NCBI RefSeq assembly: GCF_026151205.1
Contig: NC_087073.1
Span: 2,528,501 to 2,592,500 of the forward strand
Direction of reading: 5' to 3'
DNA: 64,000 bases
Source of the DNA: Bolinopsis microptera
Taxonomy: Eukaryota; Ctenophora; Tentaculata; Lobata; Bolinopsidae
The position numbers were made by a program, and so were the translations under genes. The notes beneath the pieces were generated by a model. It worked only from the letters and a program-made list of their open reading frames with translations, was not told the DNA's origin and ran no database searches. Below, one piece after another: positions 1 to 10,916 of the stretch. Every line of letters starts with the position of its first letter. Within the stretch, counting starts at the first letter, position 1.

Positions 1-62
1 CTGGGCCACACCGAGTTGCGAAGGGTTGACATAGTCAATCAAGTAATATGTGAACGACCCCC
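1..62. repeat. Edge of dispersed repeat (TA-TIR / GTTCACATATTACG family)
   Basis: The window opens with CTGGGCCAC, the terminal motif of the TIR element at 7,907-9,753. At about 43-58 it carries TAATATGTGAACGACC, the reverse complement of the GGTCGTTCACATATTA motif seen near 9,517, 14,390 and 42,018. It is cut by the window edge, so its type is unclear. From 63 to 838 I see no gene; a short open frame at 50-286 has no recognisable features. Confidence 0.5.
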
Positions 63-838
63 AGTATTTAGTTAAATTTAATATGAACATTGTTTTAATA
101 AATATAAGCAATGTTCATGTAATGACAGGACCGGCATGCGTACGTGCGCGCGCGACTAATACGACGTTGTCACGCGCGAATCGGATTACTTTCATGTCAC
201 TGCGTTCCCCATTCAAGCAGGAGACTTTTTCGCCAATAAACAGAGCGTGTCTGAAGTTGTTTTCTCGGATTTTGTGGCGAATGTGAATCTTTAATCTTGT
301 AATTTGCCTATTATCAAGCTAATACCAATATTATTCTACCCTCCGCTTTTAACAACTATCATACACTGAACCACTCTGAAACGGCAGAAATAGATGAGAT
401 GAGGGCAAGCGTGCTACACATGGGTCAAGCACATTAGATGTTGAATATATTCAAGGTACTTTTAGAATTTGTCTATAGTTTCAAGCTATCATCGAGCAAT
501 TACCTATTTAAAATCCGGTCACTTACAGTCTATAATAGTTTGAAACTGAAATCACCAACCCAGAGTTGAGAAGTTAATTAGGAAATACTAATTAATAGTC
601 CAATTATTCGATCAAAATTCGATGACATAATCTAAAATTACATCAACATTTTTAGTACTAAAACAAACTTTACTGAAACAAAAATTGGCAAATTACCCAC
701 AATTAATTTTTTTTATTACTAGCTTGCATGCCTTAGCTCCCAAAAAATAACAAAATATCTAATCCTAGAATCAATAAAATGAAACAATTCTAATATTGAA
801 TCAACAAATACTCTAACAAGAGGATTTATATATTTTAT

Positions 839-3800
839 CTATCTGTAAATGTCCTGAAGTTTTGCCAGCTGGGCGAGATGAGTTTCCTTCAACTGTTCCT
901 CTGATATATGCAGGCTCAGGAGCTGAAAGAAAATGACTTTAGTCAAACTTTTTGAAAACTTCTTTAAATCTTTGACAAAGGGAAGGTTATGTTGTCGGTT
1001 TAAACAAGATGTAAATTGTAAAAATCTGCTAATATTTTTGCCGTAATTAAAAAAAAGAAACGTTCGTTTTATGATATTTGGTTTGCACATTCAGCACATT
1101 TTTATAAGATTATACCATATCCTCCCCTGTGACAATGACTATCTTAGTTACTAGTATAAAGTCGACAGTTCTTGTTGTATACTGTGCTAACTTGCGAAAG
1201 AGGAAAATTGCGGCGGAATGTACAGTAAAGTAACGTGTGTAATGTCCATGATACGAATTTGAAGGTGTGTAATACTGGGCACATACCAACATACCAACAT
1301 ACCAACATACCAACATACCAACTGGACAGCTTGTTTGCCAGGTGTTGGTCAAATTAAGAGTTGAATTTAAACTTGAAATGATCATAACTTTGGTTGTGAT
1401 AAGAAATAATAAGAAATATTCCAGGACAAAATTTAACTGTTGTAAAAAATATGTTGCTACCAATACACTGCCCTACCACCCTTCCATGTGTCAACGGGCA
1501 ATCTAATATATTAGATACATACATAATACATAATGTAATACCTACATAATAGTAATACCTATAAATTAATTAATTAACTACATTAATTAATTACCTCATT
1601 GACGAAGAAATCCTCTTCCAGTAACTGATCAGGTAGCCGATACTTCAAGTATTTAAGAGCTTTGTCGAAACTGCAGAATTTAAATGGAATTAAAATGTAA
1701 TACCAATTCCATCAATTCCATCATTAATTAAATCTTACATAACAGAATTTTAAACTGCGCCAGTTTGTCCTTGACGTGACTGATCTTGATACCAACAGGT
1801 CGCTTGGAACACGACCAACTAACAATCCCTCCGCAAGCAATTACCTGTCACAGACATCCCGTACTTTCTTGTCGCTAAATGCCAGCATAAGTAAAGTCAC
1901 ACCCGTCTTTATTAAAACTTTAACACCTGAAAAATAACTGTTCACAACCACATTACATTGCCAAAATTACATTGGACAAAAGTTAATTATATTTGTTATG
2001 AACCGCGACTGTGATTTTGCAACACTGACCAATAATTGATAAATTGATCTCTTTTTTACAATTCGCAAAGCAATCCGCGACACGTGCACTGATCGGTTTT
2101 TTTTCGAACATGGGTGGATCGGAGAGGCTCTAGCTGGCAATTTGGCTTGAAGTTGAGTGCTACTATTATCCCAATGGACCTACAAATTTGAGATGGAATT
2201 TCATCTAGTTGTTCGGTTAACAACAACTTAAGACAAAATGTTTACTTAATATTTGGTGGACTAAATATTGTCTTAGAATGCAGTATAAAGTGTGTGTTTT
2301 CCTTGTTCCGAGGTGTGTTACTTTGATTACATTATAGCGGAAACACCTATAATACACAATAACTACCAGGGAGAGAGGTTCGTGGAGACAGGTGTTGACA
2401 CATAGCGGATGAGACAATTATACCCCAATATCTCCACAATCCACATCACGCCCGTATTCAGCCAAACATTCAGCCGAAACATTTGGGCGATATAATTCTA
2501 GCGTCAAATGCTTTTTAAAAGGTTCGAGTATAAATCCCGTACGTATAATAAATGGAAAATACAATTTAAAATGAATTTAGGATATTTAATGCAAAATATT
2601 GAAAAATTCAGGAGTCTTGGCGTTTTATGTAAAATCACTTTTGTAAATTGGCGTTCGTAGTGTGGTTAACAAACCTTCACATAAGAACATGTCCCATATT
2701 CGTAGAACTGTTTCCCAAGGCAAGGTCCGAGTATACGCACAGAGGAACCACTCCACTGCATAAAATGTAGCCTGTACGTCGTTCCTTCTCTGAATGAAGA
2801 ACTTAAATTAAATAATGAAGTATGAACCATAATCCATTAAGACAGAATTATAAAAATTGTATTTCATTGTAATGATGATGTACAGAGGAGTAATTCTCAC
2901 CAAAAAAGCACTGATTTTAGGATCAATATCGTTAACGAGGGACTCCATTACCCTTCCGTCAAGTTGAACAGCCAACAGCCCGTCGCTGAAGTAACCGGGC
3001 AGATACTTGTTCATTATCGCCACCAGACACCAGAACGCTTGCTCAGCTGGCATCAGCATCAACAATATTCCTGCTATTGAGGTCATCCCCTGAGGTATAG
3101 TTTCATGTGAAATATTAGCAGTAGGAGAATTTAGCAGCTACTTTAAGGAGGGATCCGGAGGAAGAAATGTATGAAATAATTTTATGGAATTTACTGTTAA
3201 AATTGGAAACCTACCTGGCAGTAGCCTACTTTAGGATTGTAAATAGAATAAGCCTTCAGAACCTTCTTCATTTCAGTTTGCCCTAAGCCACCCTCTTCCG
3301 CAAACAGTTCGTGTAATTTGTAGGTTCTAGGAAGATCTTTTTCAATGTATACCATCCACTGACTCTCCTTTCGTAACAAATCCTGAAAAAACAAAAAGTT
3401 TGTTTTGCCTCTCACTAAAACTGACCTCAAACATGCCAGGATTCTCACTAAAACTAACCTCAAACATGCCAGGATTCTTCTGCTGGAGATTTGCAGCACC
3501 ACAAAGTGCCCGCCAGACCGCCGCCCTTAGAGAGTGTGGGATTCCTTTCCTGCACCGCACACGCACCTTGTCGTAGCTGAGAACCATTTTGTTACAATCA
3601 CCTAGCACATCATAGTTAGTACTTATCTATGCAAAAATACAGCTTGATTCGTTTCACGTTGGTTTGTTGTGTATACTGTATAAGTGTCATTTGCTTCGGT
3701 TTTGACTCTGAAAGTTTTCGATTCTTGACTATCTGAGAACAGAATCATGCTAATGGGCAACCAATCTTTAGTTTATTTCTAAAATGAACCAAGGCTTTTT

Positions 3801-4777
3801 ACCTGGATGTCATAAGATGATCCCAATTTTTGAGCATTTCAAACCATTTTCTTTCCCTTTCTCTAGTTAGAGTCGTGTTCAGGCTGCGGAAAAAAGAGTA
3901 ATACAATAATAATATACATTATACATTATACATTATACATTATACAACATATACTAAAGTAAAGTAAAGTAAAGTAAAATTTATGACATCACACATGTCT
4001 ACAAAATATCATCGCACTATGTGAAAAAATGTATGATAAGCATTTCCCCACCAACATTAATTATTTATCATAAACATTATCTTAAAAACTCCCAGTGGAA
4101 CAAAGATTTATAAAACGCTTCTTTGCCACAAAAGGATGGAACCAAAGATAATCGTTATGTTTCTGTTTATTACTGACATAACTGGCTCCCTCAATTCTCA
4201 CCAAAACTTCATCAGAAACACTCCAAAAAAAGCAATCATTTGTAATACTTTTAGAAATCATATCTTTCTTAAATCCTTCTAATTTAACCTAAAACTGCCA
4301 CAGAGTTCTTGACGAAACAGTAGTCATAGGTGCCGAACAATGGCCCTTTGACTCTTGCAATAACTACGTACAAGAAACATCTAGAAAAATACTATACACA
4401 TACCTTACATTTAAACTTTAAACCTATCATAACAGCACGAACGTAAGGTTACAGTAAAAACCTGATTTACCGCAAAATTTGCTTTCCCTTAAACTCTGCT
4501 ATGAATCAAGATTCTACTGTACCATGTAACATACAATGAGCACAAGGTAACGTACTGGTGTCGTGGTAACAATTCCCAATAACTGTTTGGTATGATAGTT
4601 GGGTATGTAATTCAGAAATGATAAAAATCAGATGTGAAGCACTTACCTGCTGGAGCAAGGGCTATTATCATGTGATGAACTACTGAAACCAAACTTGTTT
4701 ACAGTTTTAGGATTAAATTCATCACATGTTCTTCTTTTCCTCTTATCTTTATCAGCAGAAGATTTCTTTTGTGACAT
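839..4777 (-). CDS. TBC-domain Rab GTPase-activating protein (TBC1D10-like), 9 exons, 347 aa
   Basis: Minus-strand exons: 4777-4647, 3883-3803, 3576-3459, 3382-3215, 3089-2901, 2789-2675, 1926-1845, 1670-1595, 922-839. All junctions are GT-AG and phases join to one 348-codon frame ending in TAG at 839-841. The short basic/Ser-rich N-terminus leads into RERERKWFEMLKNWD, then the TBC start RKGIPHSLRAAVW (from about residue 75). The arginine finger (IxxDxxR, Arg129, in IEKDLPRTYK) and glutamine finger (YCQG, Gln166) are both present, so the protein should accelerate Rab GTP hydrolysis. The later TBC helices LPWETVLRIWDMFLCEG and EEDFFVNE are intact. The overall match is to the EPI64/TBC1D10 group from memory. 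The C-terminal tail after the domain is short (27 residues), so there is no long regulatory tail as in vertebrate members. The exon 3 donor is tandemly duplicated (see findings). The Rab partner cannot be told. Confidence 0.9.
1276..1321. repeat. 8-bp microsatellite, about 5 copies, in last TBC intron
   Basis: Repeats of AACATACC run through about 1,276-1,321 inside the intron between the last two TBC exons. Simple sequence with no sign of function. Confidence 0.85.
3410..3475. repeat. 33-bp tandem duplication spanning the TBC exon 3 splice donor
   Basis: 3,410-3,442 and 3,443-3,475 are copies differing at one base. Each holds the end of the exon (residues NPGMFE) plus a GT donor (GTTAGT or GTCAGT on the gene strand). 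The two donors are 33 nt apart, a multiple of three, and the extra stretch is open (VSFSENPGMFE), so either donor keeps frame. Confidence 0.9.
3912..3977. repeat. Adjacent microsatellites in TBC intron 1
   Basis: Copies of a CATTATA-type 7-mer are followed directly by AAGTA-type 5-mers. They lie just upstream (in gene sense) of TBC exon 2. Simple sequence. Confidence 0.8.
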
Positions 4778-6998
4778 TTTCAGAGAGTTAACAATCACAT
4801 TCTGAGATTGCAATAGACATCTAGATTAGGATAGATTAGAGTCTATATCATCAAAGTCAATTAAGTATTATCTTGGACAACATTAATTCTTCCTGTTGAA
4901 CGGTTTTTGTTGTTAGTTTGAGAAACAAAATTTCAATTTCAATGAATATTGATATCAACATATTTAATCAATCAATTGATTAGAAAAAACACTTGATAAA
5001 AGTATTATTCATTATTACGTATTAGTTACACATGATATTAGGTTTTTGCATGATATTTTATTTTTTATTAATAAAAACAGACAATGACAGAATACTGCTA
5101 TTGCAGCCAACTGGCAATTAATAGATTGTGAATGAGTCTCTAATTTATTAAAGAGAGATGTCATGGTTTGAAACTATGTAGGCAGGCAAACGCTGCTGTA
5201 AGGACACCATTGGGACTCCGAAGCTGAGAGCAAAAGTGTGAACTAATTGGAGCCTGTGCACATTTAGTGGTCAATGTGCAAAGTAGTTTACATGTATTTG
5301 CAGGATATTTGGCCTGTATCTGGATCATTCACATATTACATAATCACTTTTTAGCCAATACTAGAGACTTTAAACACAAACAGGTCCATTGGATTAATAG
5401 TAATTTAGAAGTAATTATAATGCTGTGGCGATATTTTGAATTAATTCTACAATGGAATTGGAGTGTGAAGCTTGATTATTTTAAACATTTCTAGAATGGT
5501 ACTAATATAGACTGTGTACGGACAGTATTGAGTTCCTAGCACATGTAAATAGAAATAATTCTGAGGTTTGCTCAGTACATAACATCATCGGTACATTACT
5601 AGTATGGTAATTGGTAATACCCTTGATGTTGAAGACACTCTCAATCATTCAAGAATTCTATTTTATTTTTTTTTCAACAAAAAAAAGGGTGGACCCCCAA
5701 CCCATGTAGCTGAGACACCTCACAGCAAGTAGACCAAAGTAGCTCTTGCTTGTGATCAGTGCATCAACTACCCGCCGAAGCAGTGGGTTGGGAGTCCCCC
5801 CTGGGATCATTTCGTCTGTAAAATTGTATACAATATAAAATTGTACAGTAAAATATCTGCAAAATTTACATAAACAATCATTCAAGAATACAGCAATTTC
5901 AAGAAAACAACAATTGTATTTAGTATCAATTAAAGCAAACAAAAATATATTTTATATTAAAGTCACTATTGTGACTGTACATTAGAACTAGATAGAAACA
6001 AAGTGTGAAGGGCCTGAACGGAACCCCTCGGTTTCAGTTCCTTGTTTAACACTGCTGTACAGCAAGGACATTTGCCGGGTTCTCCAAGGATGGGCACTTA
6101 GCTCACTCCACACAATGCTCTGTCAAATGTTGATTATATACCAAGGATGTACAGGAAATATTTCCTTGTAAGTTTAGAGGGCGATCTGTGAACAGACAAC
6201 TACCTCATTCCCAACTATAGGAACCAGAATTCCTATACTATCCCAACAAGCTACACCAAGCATAGTTATATAACTAGCACGACTTTTGGACCAGATATCT
6301 TAGGGGACTTGGAGTAGCAAGAAAGTGGCCAGAAGGTATATAGCTTTTACACAAATACAAAACGTCGAAAAGAATCAAGGAACATTTTTTGAACATTTAA
6401 AATATAATTTGGAACGTTATTCAAATCTCAAACAGAAAAAAGTATATTTCAAAGCTTTGTGTTTTGATCATATGATCATGGGTGTATAGTGATTTTGATT
6501 GCATAAATTTGATTGGGCAGTGATGGTGAGTGAGAAAATGATGGGAGTGCCAGCCAGTTACTCTGTCAAATGAACAGCCCACCGCAAACACGAGAACGGC
6601 AGAAAGGGTGGCATAAAACGGAACACACGGCCACAGAAAAGACACAGAAACTAAACCGTGCGCGGATTATAGTTATACAGGATTGGAGTAAAGTTTATGC
6701 ACCCACTCTTGCCTCCTGAATTTGTTGGTTGGATAGACATTTAAGCGTCGTTTATACTCCAAGTCCCTTTGTTAAAAGAGAAGTATAATTTATCTCCGGA
6801 ATTAACTAATTCATTCAACAATAACAATATCAATATCAAATAAACGGAACTATCGAATAAATTATCAAGTATTAATTCAATCTGATGAAAAAATGTTTGT
6901 AAAAATGGCCACGGGCCTAAATATTACATATTAATCAATTACAATTCATTAACATTACCAATATTAAAAACTGTCCAAAATATCTAAGAAAGTATTCT
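4778..6998. other. Intergenic stretch, no gene recognised
   Basis: AT-rich DNA upstream of the TBC gene. An open frame on the minus strand at 5,658-5,942 contains an acceptor-like TACAG before a segment reading DEMIPGGTPNPLLRR, but I recognise no family, partner exon or start. No RNA gene or repeat array is evident. Confidence 0.5.
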
Positions 6999-7538
6999 CT
7001 AGCCAAAGGGCTCAATATTTAAATCTAAATCTTCAATATTGTCTGGTTTATGTCGCAATTTGGGCCCTCTGTCCCCCCTTATCGAAATAACTGGCGTCTT
7101 TAACACCTCAAAGCGCAAGCGCTTTCTAAGATATGTAACTGAGTCTGAATATCGCTGACCTGTTGGAAATTCCATCTTCTGTGCAAGCTTTTTAAACAAG
7201 CGTTGCGCTTCGACTCCCATGCCTCCTGTTGTGGAGAAAACTAAAGGTGTAAAGGAAGCTTTTTCCACGTCTTCTAGGACCCTTGCATTATATGCTCTTT
7301 TCTTCTCAGTCTCGTGAGCCAAATACATCATAGGAATTGGTTTAGCTGCGTTGGTTGGAGCAGGAGCGTGAAACACTCTTACATCGAAAAATGCTCTTTC
7401 CAACGCATTCCAAACTGATCTTGCTGATATATCTAGTCGGGCTTGATCTCCAGTTACTGTACCTCGTGGTAACTGCATGCCGCTGACTGGAAGAAGAGGG
7501 GGCTCTGTCTGAACGTCTTTGCATTTGACTGTCCGCAT
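6999..7538 (-). CDS. Uncharacterised, probably transposon-derived protein, 179 aa
   Basis: A single uninterrupted ORF starts with ATG at 7,538 and ends at 6,999; no flanking exons are evident. The segment LDISARSVWNALERAFFDVR, followed by VFHAPAP, then EKKRAYNARVLEDVEKASF and TPLVFSTTGGMGVEA, and finally a C-terminal RLRFEVLKTPVISIRGDRG, matches from memory a widespread uncharacterised family in marine invertebrate genomes, usually multicopy and TE-associated. The spacing of the Asp in LDIS and of FFDVRV resembles the D...(D/E)xK core of PD-(D/E)XK nucleases, but that is inference. It could be the C-terminal part of a longer mobile ORF or a domesticated copy. The ORF is intact although it is surrounded by decayed repeats. 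Confidence 0.6.
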   Translation of the reverse strand: MRTVKCKDVQTEPPLLPVSGMQLPRGTVTGDQARLDISARSVWNALERAFFDVRVFHAPAPTNAAKPIPMMYLAHETEKKRAYNARVLEDVEKASFTPLVFSTTGGMGVEAQRLFKKLAQKMEFPTGQRYSDSVTYLRKRLRFEVLKTPVISIRGDRGPKLRHKPDNIEDLDLNIEPFG

Positions 7539-8099
7539 GATATTAGCTAAATTGTATCTCGAAGTGAGTAATGCCTCAAGGTCACATAACCCCTAAGTTT
7601 ACACGTGAGGGCATGGTTTGCGGAGTAGGAATCACCATTCACCACAAGTACAAAGTTTTGGACAATCTTTCAGCTTCAGGTTAAATCTTAAAGATAAAGC
7701 ATCTGAAAACTGTTGCTGTGAAAAAATTGTAAATTAATTTATATTATGATTCAAACATTACATAAAGTGGTTAAAAACGCTTAAAATCGATCTGAGAGCT
7801 TTTCAGCCTAGATAGTTAATAGTATTATCATGAAAGCAATAGGTGCTGTTGATAAGGTCATAGCGTGCTGGTGATATGAATTAGTGTATAATGGTCATCT
7901 AGCTTACTGGGCCACGCTCAGCCTGTCATTCCGCCGAATCTCTACTATGTCGAATCTCTATTATGATTATGAACATAAATATAATAGCCTGAGGTCCCCA
8001 GGTAAGATCTAGCTAGTGATATAGTTATAGCAATCGCTAGTCAGTGGTTGGTCAGTGCTCTAATATAATAGCTTCGAGATCAAACAAGTGTGGGAACCG

Positions 8100-8165
8100 A
8101 ACTAGATCACTACATATGCTGTCAGGGAATCGAATTAGATCACTACATATGCTGTCAGGGAATCA
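8100..8165. repeat. 33-bp direct tandem duplication
   Basis: Two near-identical copies of a unit containing AGATCACTACATATGCTGTC lie back to back inside the 7.9-9.75 kb TIR element. Confidence 0.85.
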
Positions 8166-9003
8166 TACCAACCACTTTTATTTTAGTATATCGATTTAAA
8201 ACTATTTAATTGCATCCTTTAAACTACAAGCTACTTAAACTTTGTATTGAATGATGTACCGCTGACAATAATATAGAATCGAGTGAGTGTTGGACGTCAA
8301 GTTGCACGGCTATCTAAAAATAATAGTAGCGCTCGATTCTCGTTTATATTTTCTCCAATTTCCCCTACCATTGCTAATTGACAAAGACAAAATGATTATA
8401 AAATTTTAAATTCTAAATTGTTTATTTCAAATTTGAAATTATTAAAAAAAAAGAAAACAAATTTTAAGAAAAACAAGTTTTCATTTACCACAAAACAATC
8501 AATACATAATGTTATATTTATAAATAAATTAAAATTTCAATTTCAATCATATATACAGCCAGCCGCGCACACGTTGAGAAATTCTTAGTCTAGTTGCAGT
8601 TGTAAGCGCCGCGCGCTGAGTCTATTCTATTCAATTGTTATTATACAATTACATAACACATAATAATATAACATGTCACATTTATTAATTACTAAAGCAA
8701 AAATTTCAGAAACAGAATAATTTTTAGGGAAACTTCGGTCGTTTGCTGTTTGCGCAGTACAAGCCATAAATACTTGTTATACGTTGTATGACCCGCGTGG
8801 CTCCAGCTCCTCCTGTATGATCGTAGAAATTACTCCACTATGGTGAAACAACAATGAGGATCACAACGTGATACGAAGCTTACGTATATAAGAAATGTAA
8901 ATTGATATTACAAATTAAAGTAGCATTAAACATGAAAAACAAGTGAGAAGCTGATCAGCATGTGAGATCTAACGCTGATATAAGGGGTTTTGTATGTTTA
9001 TAA

Positions 9004-9051
9004 CCTACCAGGACACGCGCCGAGTTGGACTCGTCGACGGTCCTGGTAGGT
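9004..9051. repeat. Inverted repeat / hairpin
   Basis: CCTACCAGGAC at 9,008 and GTCCTGGTAGG at about 9,041 are perfect reverse complements with a short GC-rich loop. It lies inside the TIR element. Function unknown. Confidence 0.7.
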
Positions 9052-9509
9052 CGAAATACGAGTCAATTACGGCAGAAAAGTGCCGTAGATGCTGATTGGC
9101 TGAAACGTTTGCGCCAATAGGAGAGCTTATATTGAGTCACGTTTAATTGACGATGTCAATTCATCTCAGCTCGGCGCGGCACAGTAGCGCATCTCGCCGA
9201 TCTGTCCACTGTCGCTGTGAGAAGCCTCATTGAGTGCGCGGCGCGGCACAGTAACGCATCGCGCTACAAAGTCACGTAAGCTATGTGCGGCGTAAAATCA
9301 CTCTGCAGTCTGCGGATCGAAATTATGTGATCAAATCGAGCGCTCATCAATTTTGTCTGGCTTTGTAGCTTCACTTACTTACGCAGTTTATAATCGATTC
9401 ACTGTTGTTTTGTTCGCTGTCTAAGACCGTATTGAAATTAAGCTTACTATTTGATAACAGATTCTATTCTATATGGAACAGATATTTTACGAGTATCGCC
9501 CGTTAAAAG

Positions 9510-9676
9510 GGGTCCCGGGTCGTTCACATATTACGGAATCAATATTTTGACAATTTTTACCCCCCTCAGCTCCGTAATCAACCGTAATCAAGACCGAACG
9601 CGAACCCCCCCCCCATATTACGTTATCAAGGTTTGACAATTGACTCCCCCCCGTAATCAAGACCCAACCCCCTCCT
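9510..9676. repeat. C-rich dispersed repeat with GTTCACATATTACG motif
   Basis: Starts GGTCGTTCACATATTACGG and continues with alternating CCGTAATCAA and C-homopolymer blocks. Related copies, mostly inverted, occur at 1-62, 14,310-14,403 and about 42,015-42,050. A short interspersed or MITE-like repeat; superfamily not assigned. Confidence 0.65.
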
Positions 9677-9878
9677 ATATTACTTACCTGGGGACCTCAG
9701 GCTATCATGTTCATATAGAGATTAGGCGGAATGACAGGCTGAGCGCGGCCCAGTAACTATATTACATGTTCATGTTAAGCTTGCTCTAACCAGAGCCCTC
9801 TCGCTTGCAGTAGCGCGCGACCGCCGTAGGCGGCAAAAGAAACAAGCGCGTCACGCAGTACGCGTAGACACAGTTTTT

Positions 9879-9913
9879 TACTTTCAACACTACTATATAA
9901 CAAATAATTTGAG
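9879..9913 (+). promoter_or_regulatory. 35-nt leader shared with LINE B (possible captured spliced leader)
   Basis: This segment ends AACAAATAATTTGAG two bases before the ORF1 ATG and matches 15,970-16,004 at 33 of 35 positions, although the two LINEs otherwise diverge. It may be a promoter/5'-UTR module or a spliced-leader sequence copied with the mRNA. Confidence 0.5.
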
Positions 9914-9915
9914 GT

Positions 9916-10887
9916 ATGACACGAGGAGATACGGCACGAAAACGAAATGTCAAGAAAAGTCCAGAGAAAACTGGTGCTACAGCAGAAACGGATGTAACTG
10001 AAGATGAAGGAGACCGTAGTTGTGAATGCAGAAGGTATATCGCAGAGGAGTTTTCATTAGCTTGTGCAACCTGTGATATGTACTGGCATTATTGCTGTGT
10101 TGGACTGACAGGTCTGACACAAGAAGAAGGCGACCATCTGTCTAACTGGCGTTGTCAGAATTGTTTTATATCACCTTACATAAAAAGCAAAAGGACTCAG
10201 ACCTCGAACCCTGATAATGAAGAAACAAAAATACTAAGGAATGTTATTAGGCAGGAACTTGAGGCTCTTACACCTTGTATCAGAGGGGTTGTTGAAAACG
10301 CAGTGAACGAGAACATTCCAACTAACTTTGAGTCTGAAAAACCTAAAGAAATATCAAAGATAGTGAACCAGGCTTTCCAGTCCTTCGCTGATGTTACTGC
10401 AAATAGTCAGAAGAAAGTTATGGAAGAAATGAGCCTACAGCAAGCTTCACAAAGTGTTGTCAGTAAAGTTCAGACAAAGATGCACACTGATGCATATGAG
10501 CGAAATTTAAGGAAGCTCAATCTGTGTGTTTTGAATGTACCAGAGAGCAAGAAAGCTAACTCCAAGTTACGCCAGGAAGAGGACTCAAAGTTCTGCAAGG
10601 AGACACTAAAGATTGAAAAAAGTGACTTTATCAGTTGCCATCGTGCAGGTAAAGTGGATCCAGGTAAGCCAGACTCCTGTCGGCCATTGATCATCCAGAC
10701 AGCTGACGAGGAGTCAGTTAACTATTATTCCAACCATGGCAAGGGCTGGAAAGAGTCATCATACTGGATAAATCTGGATCTCTGCAGAGCAGACCGAGAG
10801 ATCCGTTTTTTAGCCAGAGAAGAGAGGAAGAAGAGGCAGGAAGAAGCAGAGAAGGAAAAGACAGAGAAAAAGGTGGAGAAGAAGTAA
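9916..10887 (+). CDS. LINE A ORF1p: PHD-finger plus RRM-like RNA-binding protein, 323 aa
   Basis: Likely nucleic-acid-binding chaperone of the LINE ribonucleoprotein. An N-terminal basic stretch is followed by a PHD-type zinc finger: C36, C38, C50, C53, H58, C60/61, C80, C83 (CECRR...CATC...WHYCC...WRCQNC). A helical linker leads to NLRKLNLCVLNVPES (about residue 196), then SDFISCHRAGK and RPLIIQT, a pattern like the L1 ORF1p RRM, and a highly charged coiled-coil tail (RKKRQEEAEKEKTEKK). No esterase domain is present, unlike LINE B ORF1. The ATG is 2 nt after the shared leader. The stop is 30 nt before the ORF2 ATG, so ORF2 is probably reached by reinitiation. The ORF is intact, whereas its ORF2 is frameshifted. 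Confidence 0.8.
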   Translation: MTRGDTARKRNVKKSPEKTGATAETDVTEDEGDRSCECRRYIAEEFSLACATCDMYWHYCCVGLTGLTQEEGDHLSNWRCQNCFISPYIKSKRTQTSNPDNEETKILRNVIRQELEALTPCIRGVVENAVNENIPTNFESEKPKEISKIVNQAFQSFADVTANSQKKVMEEMSLQQASQSVVSKVQTKMHTDAYERNLRKLNLCVLNVPESKKANSKLRQEEDSKFCKETLKIEKSDFISCHRAGKVDPGKPDSCRPLIIQTADEESVNYYSNHGKGWKESSYWINLDLCRADREIRFLAREERKKRQEEAEKEKTEKKVEKK

Positions 10888-10916
10888 ATAGCAGTGATAA
10901 AGAATGTAGTCAGCCC

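Larger units (their letters stand above)
7907..9753. mobile_element. 1.85-kb DNA-transposon-like element with TIRs and TA target duplication
   Basis: The left end (7,907 onward) and the reverse complement of the right end (9,753 backward) share 36 of the first 38 bases, beginning CTGGGCC and containing TCAGCCTGTCATTCCGCC. Similarity resumes to a palindromic subterminal block reading CCTGAGGTCCCCAGG. Both outer ends abut TA (7,905-7,906 and 9,754-9,755), consistent with a TA target-site duplication. No transposase is visible inside, so it is non-autonomous. The interior holds a 33-bp direct repeat, a hairpin at 9,004-9,051, CpG-rich direct repeats around 9,170-9,265 and a C-rich GTTCACATATTACG repeat near the right end. 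Two independent repeat copies in opposite orientation is the alternative reading. Confidence 0.6.

Noticed and set aside
50-286. 78-codon open frame at the window start
   Set aside because: Begins at GTG, no domain, overlaps a dispersed repeat; no splice partners.
1740-1800. Candidate extra TBC exon (GIKISHVKDKLAQFKILL)
   Set aside because: No usable acceptor, and exons 7 and 8 join in phase without it.
5658-5942. Minus-strand open frame ending with GWGSTLFFVEKKIK
   Set aside because: No recognised family, no ATG-linked partner exon, ends in a poly-A/T run; not enough to call a gene.
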